Shown: piece by piece, positions 14,810 to 20,470 of the stretch
Position numbering within the stretch: the stretch's first letter is position 1
Layout: every line of letters begins with the position of its first letter
From: Scytonema sp. UIC 10036
GTDB taxonomy: Bacteria; Cyanobacteriota; Cyanobacteriia; Cyanobacteriales; Nostocaceae
Length of the DNA: 20,470 bases
NCBI RefSeq assembly: GCF_009725235.1
Contig: NZ_WJFC01000233.1
Coordinates: 1 to 20,470 of the forward strand
Direction: 5' to 3'
Translations under genes and position numbers: made by a program
The notes under the pieces: generated by a model
What the model was told of the DNA's origin: nothing
The model's input: only the letters and a program-made list of their open reading frames with translations
Database searches by the model: none

Positions 14810-15991
14810 ATGAACACAAACGGAAAGTCTAATGTTATTAGCACTGAGCAACTAGAAATGATTTCGAGCGAAAATATTGCACCAGAATCGTCAGAGATTA
14901 AGCCAAAGAAACAGCGTAAAACGCCAACTAACCTCAACAAAGTGGAAGATGTCAGATTGGACTTGGATGCGGGAAGTGCTAGGGCTAAGTTTGTTGTTGA
15001 TGGATGGTGTGGAAATTACCCCACAATGTTTAAAGAAGTTGTTGGCGAACTCCCGTCTGGTATTAGTGGTTGTTTCTCAATTGGGACAAAAAATTACGCT
15101 GTGGGACAAGTCGCAAATTCTCTCAATGGTAATTTGGTTGAGGCTTTCAAGGACAACAAGATTAAGTTTCTCCACATCTGGCTTATTGGAGCATTGAGCA
15201 CACACCCCGACCTCTTAGCTGATATTGCTAACAGACGGAAGTACAAAGGTAAGCCAGCTAGACTAAAAATTACCTTGCGGTTGCTATCACTTTCATCAAG
15301 CAAGAGAAATGATATTTCTAAAATTTTGGGTGAGCTAAAATCATTCACTTGTGAAGGCTGTGAATTTCAATTAGAAGTTACAAACAGTGATTATTTGTTT
15401 CCTGAGGGATACGGCAGTGCTTTAGAAGCCGTCAAGAAAGTTGCTGATGGAACTCGCGAGTTTAATGTTTTAGATCTGGGTGGTGGCACTTTAACTTTTT
15501 CCACATATCAAGTAGGTAAACGACCAAAAGCCGTGGAGCAAACATCGGGTAGTGGTAACGGCATGAAAGCAGTAATAGAGCGCTTAAGTATTGCCTTAGC
15601 TCGCGTGGATAGAGGTGGTGTCCAGTACAGAAAAGAAAGTCTTGAGTCAGCTTTGAGAAATTCAAAACCGCTCGGAGATGGTAAACACTCCGTCAAATAT
15701 CGCCATGGACAAGAGTCGCTTGAAATTGGTGATACCGTGGCTCACGCTCTGAGTGAGTGGGTAGCAGAGTCGCCAATTGTTGAAACACTGCTGGCTAAAG
15801 TTTCACAAGCGCTATTAAATGGGACTCCGGTTTTTGCGTGTGGAGGTGGCTTCGCAATTTCTGCTGTCGCTGGCTGGATTGAAAAATACGTAACTCGTGA
15901 TATCGAAGCTCCCCAGTTTACCATTCTGCCCAGCCCCCAAGACATCAACCTTACGGGCTTGAAGTATTTGGATTCCAGTTCCCATAACTAG
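14810..15991 (+). CDS. ParM/StbA-family actin-like partition ATPase
   Basis: This 393-residue protein has the actin-fold nucleotide-binding elements in order: phosphate-1 LDLDAGSARAKFV (50-62), phosphate-2 VLDLGGGTLTFSTY (220-233) and adenosine motif FACGGGFAIS (342-351). A polar N-terminal extension of about 45 residues precedes the fold. ParM-type proteins polymerise with ATP and push plasmid copies apart through an adaptor, ParR, bound to a centromere. No separate parR-like gene follows; the next gene is the telomere resolvase, which itself contains a ribbon-helix-helix region. The stop codon lies inside a TAACTAGTTA motif (15985-15994), the first of four such motifs before the resolvase gene. 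The gene is probably controlled through the tandem 11-mers at its start. Confidence 0.82.
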   Translation: MNTNGKSNVISTEQLEMISSENIAPESSEIKPKKQRKTPTNLNKVEDVRLDLDAGSARAKFVVDGWCGNYPTMFKEVVGELPSGISGCFSIGTKNYAVGQVANSLNGNLVEAFKDNKIKFLHIWLIGALSTHPDLLADIANRRKYKGKPARLKITLRLLSLSSSKRNDISKILGELKSFTCEGCEFQLEVTNSDYLFPEGYGSALEAVKKVADGTREFNVLDLGGGTLTFSTYQVGKRPKAVEQTSGSGNGMKAVIERLSIALARVDRGGVQYRKESLESALRNSKPLGDGKHSVKYRHGQESLEIGDTVAHALSEWVAESPIVETLLAKVSQALLNGTPVFACGGGFAISAVAGWIEKYVTRDIEAPQFTILPSPQDINLTGLKYLDSSSHN

Positions 15992-16066
15992 TTACAGCTT
16001 TACTCAAAATTTATTTAACCAGTTATTGACACTTTGTAACTGGTTAAGCTAGTATTTAACCAGTTA
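15985..16066. repeat. Four TAACYAGTTA motifs upstream of the telomere resolvase gene
   Basis: Copies lie at 15985-15994 (TAACTAGTTA), 16016-16025 (TAACCAGTTA), 16037-16046 (TAACTGGTTA, inverted) and 16057-16066 (TAACCAGTTA). The last three are 21 and 20 bp apart, so they face the same side of the helix. They fill the 95-bp gap between the ParM-like gene and the resolvase gene, where an operator would be expected. Confidence 0.75.
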
Positions 16067-16086
16067 CGAAATTAAAAGAACACTAT

Positions 16087-18123
16087 ATGTCTAAGTTACT
16101 GGAAGCCAAGGTGAATGAGCTATTTGACGCCACAAAAGACCTCATGAACCCCTCGGAGATTGAGTCACATTGTGAACAGTTCAACACCTGGTTGAACAAT
16201 CAAACCAGTTATAGCAATGAGTCTCTAGGTACTGTTCTGAGCCGTGCTGGGTTCTACAAAAAGTTCAAATCAATTACTAACTTGGTTCCTGGTCAGAATG
16301 CTGTAGTGGTGTCAAAGCACGATGAAAACGGCAATGTCGTGGGTACTACAATCAAGCATTTGTGCCTGGAGCTTTGTGGCTTGACTCCCCAGCAGTGGGA
16401 TGAGAGAAACCAAACCACGCGAGTAACTGACCGCCTATCCAATGAAGGTCAAGAAATCGATCCAGATAAATATTTAGAAGTTACCGGGCGATTGCTGGAA
16501 AGTGAAGACCCACACGAACTGGCTGTTGGTTTAATTGCCGCTACTGGTAGAAGACCCCATGAGATTTTAGCCCGTGCTAGGTTTACCCCAGTTGAGGGAC
16601 AACCCTACAAAGTCTTGTTTGGTGGACAAGGAAAGAAGAGAGGTTTAGACACCAGTTTTGAAATTGCTACTCTTTACCCTGGGGAATACATAATCAAATG
16701 TCTGAGCCGCCTACGCAATGAACCCGGTACTAAATCACTTCTTATAGAAGTCGCTAACGAATTTCCAAAAGACTTAGCAAAACAAAACACAGCTATAGAC
16801 AACCGTCGCGGACAATCTCTTAGACGTGTTGTTCGAGACTACTTCGGAGACAAATACACCGAAAATCCAGCTTTAGAACTGCGAGAAGGTGATGACCAGA
16901 ACAATAACAAAGCCTTACGTGCTGCTTGTGCAGCGTTAATCATTGAACGTGATTATCCTGGCTCCATTGGTTCTAAAATGCTGGCTTTTGGTCGCTTTTT
17001 AGGTCACATTGCGCTTACTGAAAAGCCATCTGATAGTAACCTAAAAAACATTGTTACCACTTTAGGTTATTCAGACTATTACGTTAGAAAGCCAATCCCC
17101 TACCCAACAGCGCCGCAAAAGGAAAAGGAAAAAACAGCTTCAGTAAGGGTCACTGAATCAGATTTTGAGTTAATCAAAAATTTGCAATCCGCGTGGGAAT
17201 TGTCTACTCAGCCAGCTGTTATTGCCCGTTTGCTGAAGTTTTATAAGCACGGAACAAAAGAAATTCTGGAAGCAAAAAGCCAATGCGATCGCCTCAAAGA
17301 AGAATTAGTTCAAGCCAATGACCAAATTATCAAACTAAAAGAGGAAATATCCGCCATGCAGTTACAGCCACAGTCGCAACCAGAGCAACAGCCACAAGTA
17401 GCCAGTGGAGATTTAAGAGCAATGATTCAAGAAATAATCAGAGAAGAATTGCAAGGAATGCAAGTCAATACCACACCTACACCCACATCCATACCACAGA
17501 TAAAAACCACAGAGCCAGCAGAGCAAGCAAAATCCATTACCAACTGGGAAGACTTCAGCGACAAAGAACTTTGGGAGAGCAAAGCTAAAGGGAGCGCTGA
17601 AGAGAAAGTTCGGAGGTCGTTTCTCGCGATCGCGTCCTACAACGATACGATGGCAACTGGAGACAATGACCGCCTAGCAATTACTAACCAGGCGCTTCGG
17701 GAACTATCGGGGGCAAACGGCATGGTTGTTGGGGATTGGATTAAGTCTCATGCGGATGAGGTTGTGTCTCATAATGCTAAGCACGGCATGGGGAATTCAA
17801 AAGACCCCAGCAAAGTTGAAACCTATTACAACAAACGGCATGGGGGCGAACGAATTACGGAGTTGCTCCAACTAATCAGCGATAAGTTCTTGGACGGGCA
17901 AGCGATGAAAGCAAGCAAACCAGAAGAAAAACCTGCTACTACACCCACAACTACTCAGTCATCCCAAAACAAAACTATCACTTTAAAAGCTACGGAAGCC
18001 TCAAGGATGGATATTGAACACGCGCTCAAGCAAAATCCTGGTTATACCGTAACGACTAAGGATGGAAAGAAAGTTGCAGCGATCTACAGACTTAACGAGT
18101 CGGGAGAAGTGGTTGAGGTCTAG
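16087..18123 (+). CDS. Telomere resolvase (protelomerase) with C-terminal RHH/coiled-coil extension
   Basis: Telomere resolvases cut a palindromic telomere junction and reseal each side as a closed DNA hairpin. Residues about 90-335 match the family core: Arg155/156 in ATGRRPHEI, lysines 183/184 in FGGQGKKRG, Arg278 in ALRAACA, His307 in FLGH and a candidate nucleophile among Tyr328, Tyr331 and Tyr332 in LGYSDYYV. The His-to-Tyr distance (21-25) is longer than in TelK or ResT. Beyond the core, residues 351-390 (ASVRVTESDFELIKNL, then STQPAVIARLLKFY) read as a ribbon-helix-helix, followed by a coiled coil (391-424), a Gln/Pro linker, a helical domain (about 484-605) and a small C-terminal module (628-678). 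At 678 residues it is large for the family. Four TAACYAGTTA motifs precede it, and the substrate-like palindrome is at 20401-20470. The ATG at 16087 lacks a strong ribosome-binding site. Confidence 0.8.
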   Translation: MSKLLEAKVNELFDATKDLMNPSEIESHCEQFNTWLNNQTSYSNESLGTVLSRAGFYKKFKSITNLVPGQNAVVVSKHDENGNVVGTTIKHLCLELCGLTPQQWDERNQTTRVTDRLSNEGQEIDPDKYLEVTGRLLESEDPHELAVGLIAATGRRPHEILARARFTPVEGQPYKVLFGGQGKKRGLDTSFEIATLYPGEYIIKCLSRLRNEPGTKSLLIEVANEFPKDLAKQNTAIDNRRGQSLRRVVRDYFGDKYTENPALELREGDDQNNNKALRAACAALIIERDYPGSIGSKMLAFGRFLGHIALTEKPSDSNLKNIVTTLGYSDYYVRKPIPYPTAPQKEKEKTASVRVTESDFELIKNLQSAWELSTQPAVIARLLKFYKHGTKEILEAKSQCDRLKEELVQANDQIIKLKEEISAMQLQPQSQPEQQPQVASGDLRAMIQEIIREELQGMQVNTTPTPTSIPQIKTTEPAEQAKSITNWEDFSDKELWESKAKGSAEEKVRRSFLAIASYNDTMATGDNDRLAITNQALRELSGANGMVVGDWIKSHADEVVSHNAKHGMGNSKDPSKVETYYNKRHGGERITELLQLISDKFLDGQAMKASKPEEKPATTPTTTQSSQNKTITLKATEASRMDIEHALKQNPGYTVTTKDGKKVAAIYRLNESGEVVEV

Positions 18124-18186
18124 GCAGCAAGGTACTATAGATTCTCTGCGCCGTTCCCACAAAAACATCTGGTCGAAATCAATCAA

Positions 18187-18248
18187 TAACTAGTTATGAA
18201 TTAACGGAAAATTTCATAACTAGTTGTCGTTTAATCTATAACCAGTTA
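18187..18248. repeat. Three TAACYAGTTA motifs downstream of the resolvase gene
   Basis: TAACTAGTTA at 18187-18196, TAACTAGTTG at 18217-18226 and TAACCAGTTA at 18239-18248. A 24-codon frame (18254-18328) begins directly after the last motif, mirroring the arrangement before the resolvase and SAP-domain genes, but it stops where an IS630-like remnant begins. The site may once have controlled a gene now disrupted. Confidence 0.7.
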
Positions 18249-18328
18249 ACGAGATGAAGGCAATGACAGAGCAACAACCAAAACTACAGCAACTCAAAGA
18301 CCAGGCGATCGCGATAAGCGCAGCTTAA

Positions 18329-18514
18329 TGGCTAAAGCCATATCGCCACCAAGCTAGGACTGAAACTGACCACAACAAAGCACTTCAAAAAACACTGTGG
18401 GCAGGGATTAGACCTACGCACCAAGCCATGACAGAGGCTGTAAATTATATTACCGAAGATGATGCCCTCGGTTGGTTTAATCACTGTGGTTTATTTACCG
18501 AAAAATTGCTGTAA
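18329..18514 (+). pseudogene. IS630-family transposase 3' remnant
   Basis: The frame downstream of the stop at 18326-18328 encodes about 61 residues without a start at its head, ending in AVNYITEDDALGWFNHCGLF and a stop at 18512-18514. The pattern ITxDDAxGWFxHCG is the usual C-terminus of IS630-type DDE transposases. The catalytic DDE region and terminal inverted repeats are missing, so this is a relic of an insertion. The identification rests on a short but characteristic tail. Confidence 0.5.
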
Positions 18515-18557
18515 GATTTATCACATTGTCAAAATTAGCGGGGTTGCTCGGCTTCTG

Positions 18558-18785
18558 ATGAAAGTTGATAAACAAAACAAAAAAATTAAAGCTATGGTAT
18601 TGGCTGGGATAGCGACTGCTGCCATAGTCCTTGGTGTAATAGCTTCAGTGTTGAGAAACACTTCTTTTTTACCTTCTTCAACAATACAACCACCGACAAC
18701 ACCGACTTTGCCAGCTAGTGAACATGATGATGACGACGATGACGATGATGATGATGACGATGATGACGACGATGACGACGATTAA
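18558..18785 (+). CDS. Small membrane protein with a 19-residue poly-Asp tail
   Basis: The product of 75 residues starts at the ATG at 18558 (KVDKQNKKIKA, basic), followed by one membrane segment (about residues 12-32, AMVLAGIATAAIVLGVIASV), a Pro/Thr/Ser-rich spacer (STIQPPTTPTLPAS) and a C-terminus of 19 consecutive Asp encoded by mixed GAT and GAC codons. Topology predicts the acid tail outside the cytoplasm. The frame can be extended upstream to 18459, but that part lies over the transposase remnant. No strong ribosome-binding site is seen. The simple GATGAC repeat could be a low-complexity expansion, so the gene is plausible rather than certain. Confidence 0.5.
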   Translation: MKVDKQNKKIKAMVLAGIATAAIVLGVIASVLRNTSFLPSSTIQPPTTPTLPASEHDDDDDDDDDDDDDDDDDDD

Positions 18786-18976
18786 ATAGATATGTGGTGT
18801 CTAGATTTTTGTTGAATGCATGCTTGTATCCTGTGCTGGTAACATTTAGAACTGTTTGGCTGCTTGCACGCTTCGGCGTTGGCTGTAGCGCTTTGTTGGC
18901 TTTGGTGGGATTGCATCCACTGAGTGCGCTCGATCGCACTCCGCACTCCCCCACTCCCCACGCCTTACACCTCTTG

Positions 18977-19009
18977 CCCCAGCGCCCATGGCTGGGGTTT
19001 GCCGTTTTT
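18977..19009 (+). terminator. Probable intrinsic terminator
   Basis: CCCCAGC (18977-18983) pairs with GCTGGGG (18991-18997) around a 7-nt loop, followed by TTTGCCGTTTTTG. The stem is identical to that of the hairpin at 927-949. It would end plus-strand transcripts from the poly-Asp gene. The gap 18786-18976 before it has only a short run of STRR-like heptamers (about 18940-18962) and no gene. Confidence 0.6.
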
Positions 19010-19066
19010 GAGCAGAGGCGCTACTTACTACACAATCGCACCCGCCTAACTCATACTCACTCCGCC

Positions 19067-19119
19067 GTGTGGCATTTCTCCCATTCTTTTATATAAACCA
19101 AAGAGGAGAAATGCCACAC
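19067..19119 (+). repeat. Perfect 15-bp inverted repeat enclosing a ribosome-binding site
   Basis: GTGTGGCATTTCTCC (19067-19081) is inverted exactly at 19105-19119 with a 23-nt spacer. The right arm contains GGAGAAATG, and AGAGGAG overlaps its edge. That ATG (19111) opens a 22-codon frame. On the plus strand the hairpin would bury both ribosome-binding site and start codon. No U-run follows, so a simple terminator is less likely. It could also be a relic of a small mobile element. Confidence 0.6.
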
Positions 19120-19213
19120 ACCGATGCATTAAATATAACTACTACTGAGACAAGCCAGAACCATAGAGATTTTCCGTAAGATTTGCGAAAACATCCGGTT
19201 AAATGCAATGAAA

Positions 19214-19276
19214 TAACTAGTTATAACCACTTGACGAGCAATCTATAACTAGTTATAGTAAATACATAACAGGTTG
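19214..19276. repeat. TAACYAGTTA motifs upstream of the SAP-domain gene
   Basis: Exact copies TAACTAGTTA lie at 19214-19223 and 19246-19255, with degenerate ones at 19224-19233 (TAACCACTTG) and 19267-19276 (TAACAGGTTG). The spacing of the last two is 21 bp. They end about 57 bp before the ATG of the SAP-domain gene and probably form its operator. Confidence 0.65.
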
Positions 19277-19333
19277 AGGTGAAACACGCCACGAAACACC
19301 CAACCACCGCTAGTAAAAATAGGAGAAAACCAG

Positions 19334-19921
19334 ATGTTCGCAACATTCACAACCATCACCGCCAAGAATATCGCAACAACCGAAACTCTCATCAGCGATC
19401 TAGAGCAACAGCTGCAAGTGGCACGTCAGGAGTTAGCTCAGTTCCAACAACAACAGCAAGCAGAACAAACAGCTAAGAGCGCCGCAGAAACTGCCCTGGA
19501 GATGGTACGAAAAGCCCGTAAGCTGGTACAAGTCGCTTATGGTGATGCAGCTGTAGAAGAGTTCAACCGGGCGCTGGTAGAGGATGAGGCAGTAGCAAGG
19601 GAGTTGCCACAAGTTGAGGACAGCAACGCGGGTTCCGAAGCAATGCCAACCGACCCGACACCCAGTGCTGAAACTGATGTCCCTGCGACCGTGACCGTAG
19701 AAGCTGTAGAAGTAGACTCACAGGAAGCACAGGAGGGTAGCGAAAGCACAGCCGAAATTGTTTTACCCACACCCGATGCGATCGGCTCCATGAAGAAAAA
19801 CGAACTGGTCGCATGGTTGAAGCGTTGCGAACTTCCTGCGGGTGGTACGGTGCGTGAGATGCGGAATCGGCTGAGTGCTCACGCGATGTCTTACCGCAAC
19901 CCCAATACCCAAGCCGCGTAG
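19334..19921 (+). CDS. Coiled-coil protein with C-terminal SAP-like DNA-binding domain
   Basis: This 195-residue protein has AGGAGA about 8 nt before its ATG. Residues about 13-67 form a Gln/Glu/Ala-rich coiled coil. Residues 85-150 are an acidic, Pro/Thr-rich linker. Residues about 152-185 (SMKKNELVAWLKRCELPAGG, then TVREMRNRLSAH) fit the SAP motif, a helix-extended-loop-helix that binds DNA. The gene is the last before the telomere array, has the shared TAACYAGTTA motif upstream and a hairpin after its stop. A role at the telomere or in segregation, for instance binding AT-rich terminal DNA, is inferred from position only. Confidence 0.7.
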   Translation: MFATFTTITAKNIATTETLISDLEQQLQVARQELAQFQQQQQAEQTAKSAAETALEMVRKARKLVQVAYGDAAVEEFNRALVEDEAVARELPQVEDSNAGSEAMPTDPTPSAETDVPATVTVEAVEVDSQEAQEGSESTAEIVLPTPDAIGSMKKNELVAWLKRCELPAGGTVREMRNRLSAHAMSYRNPNTQAA

Positions 19922-19930
19922 CCCCGCCAG

Positions 19931-19963
19931 CCCCAGCTACTAAATCCGGAATGGTAGTTGGGG
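19931..19963 (+). terminator. Hairpin after the SAP-domain gene
   Basis: CCCCAGCTAC (19931-19940) pairs with GTAGTTGGGG (19954-19963) with one G-U pair and a 13-nt loop, 10 bp after the stop codon. No U-run follows, which is common for cyanobacterial ends of transcripts, so the call rests on stem strength and position. It also separates the gene from the terminal repeats. Confidence 0.45.
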
Positions 19964-19996
19964 AGTTGCGATCGCCACAACCTGTGACGCCAACTC

Positions 19997-20166
19997 TAAC
20001 CAGTTAGCTTAAGACTTAACCAGTTATTAGACGACATGACCAGTTGTCATCAGATATAACCAGTTAGCTCAAAACTTAACCAGTTATTAGACGACATGAC
20101 CAGTTGTCATCAGATATAACCAGTTAGCTCAAAACTTAACCAGTTATTAATAGGTATAACTAGTTA
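19997..20166. repeat. Nine TAACCAGTTA motifs at an exact 20-bp period
   Basis: Motif starts are 19997, 20017, 20037, 20057, 20077, 20097, 20117, 20137 and 20157. Six are TAACCAGTTA, two TGACCAGTTG and the last TAACTAGTTA. Within the array a 60-bp unit of three motifs repeats; the segment from 20041 is identical to that from 20101 for 49 bases. Two-turn phasing means all sites lie on one helix face, as in iteron or centromere arrays bound by ribbon-helix-helix or similar dimers. No coding frame is present. Confidence 0.85.
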
Positions 20167-20188
20167 GAAGAGTCATACGTGCGAAGCC

Positions 20189-20396
20189 TAACTAGTTTGT
20201 TAACTGACATAACCAGTTGCCTACATGATAGCAATTGAGTGTAACTAGATGAGACAGACGAACGCTGAAATCCGCTCTATACAACACTTCTAGCTGACAA
20301 CCCACTCCGCAACTATAACCAGTTATGCACATAACTAGTTACGCACCTATAACCAGTTATGCAGACATGAACCAGTTATAAAATAATAACCAGTTA
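20189..20396. repeat. Subterminal TAACYAGTTA motifs with irregular spacing
   Basis: Copies lie at 20189 (TAACTAGTTT), 20210 (TAACCAGTTG), 20242 (TAACTAGATG), 20316, 20332, 20350, 20369 (GAACCAGTTA) and 20387. Those nearest the palindrome are 16-19 bp apart rather than 20. They connect the regular array to the terminal palindrome, which has one copy in each arm. Confidence 0.75.
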
Positions 20397-20400
20397 CGCA

Positions 20401-20470
20401 GACATGATGCTATAACCAGTTATGTCCGTTAACCTAGGTTAACGGACATAACTGGTTATAGCATCATGTC
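20401..20470. other. Perfect 70-bp palindrome, candidate hairpin telomere / resolution site
   Basis: Bases 20401-20435 are the exact reverse complement of 20436-20470 with no spacer; the centre is CCTAGG (20433-20438) within GTTAACC/GGTTAAC. Each arm holds a TAACCAGTTA motif (20413-20422 and, inverted, 20449-20458). Telomere resolvase substrates are uninterrupted palindromes of this size class, cut with a 6-bp stagger about the centre. The palindrome reaches the last base of the window, so the arms may be longer. It can be either an internal replicated telomere site or a read-through of a closed hairpin end during sequencing and assembly. Confidence 0.8.

Noticed and set aside
18715..18954. 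Minus-strand frame with a His/Arg-rich end
   Set aside because: It is the antisense reading of the poly-Asp codons and of non-coding sequence.
18794..19096. 100-codon plus-strand frame
   Set aside because: It spans STRR-like heptamers, the terminator hairpin and part of the 15-bp inverted repeat, with no ribosome-binding site.
1..20470. tRNA or rRNA genes
   Set aside because: No cloverleaf with a recognisable T-loop or ribosomal RNA segment was seen on either strand on reading through; no tool scan was possible.

Overview
The window looks like part of a plasmid from a filamentous, Nostoc-type cyanobacterium. HIP1 octamers (GCGATCGC) are scattered throughout. Heptameric CCCCAAT/CCCCAGT short tandem repeats (STRR type) sit near the left end. 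The largest gene matches the cyanobacterial CyRepA1 class of plasmid replication protein. These three signs agree; species cannot be named from the sequence alone.

Layout. Bases 1-988 are non-coding and repeat-rich: STRR heptamers, three copies of a TAACYAGTTA motif, and an eight-copy CTGGCGAC array that falls in pairs spaced 30 bp. Bases 989-10265 are almost wholly minus-strand. From upstream to downstream they carry a ribbon-helix-helix regulator, a coiled-coil protein, a minimal tyrosine recombinase, two unknown genes, a 55-codon leader gene coupled to the CyRepA1 helicase/primase-like protein, a terminase small-subunit-like protein, a full terminase large subunit, and a small protein resembling a catalytically dead terminase nuclease domain. 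From about 10520 transcription runs on the plus strand. A six-gene operon of small, membrane and coiled-coil proteins ends in a membrane-anchored P-loop ATPase. A repeat-filled intergenic region, a small unknown gene, an actin-like ParM/StbA-family protein, a telomere resolvase (protelomerase) of unusual domain make-up, an IS630 remnant, a poly-Asp-tailed membrane peptide and a SAP-domain protein follow.

The right end is the notable part. The last 70 bases (20401-20470) are a perfect inverted repeat with no spacer, centred on CCTAGG. It is preceded by about 400 bp of TAACCAGTTA-type motifs, the first nine of which lie exactly 20 bp apart. With a telomere resolvase gene about 2.3 kb away, the simplest reading is that this is the telomere (resolution site) of a linear plasmid with covalently closed hairpin ends, or its replicated/read-through form. 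The same motif stands before the resolvase gene, before the IS remnant, before the SAP-domain gene and inside both arms of the palindrome, so one DNA-binding protein probably links telomere, segregation and gene control. The resolvase carries a ribbon-helix-helix segment and coiled coil after its catalytic domain and lies directly downstream of the ParM-like gene, where a ParR adaptor would be expected. A fused resolvase/ParR function is a specific, testable hypothesis.

Rep protein, partition ATPase, telomere resolvase and terminase together recall N15-like linear phage-plasmids, but no capsid, portal or tail gene is visible here. A decayed or domesticated phage-plasmid, or a plasmid using terminase for another purpose, is equally possible.
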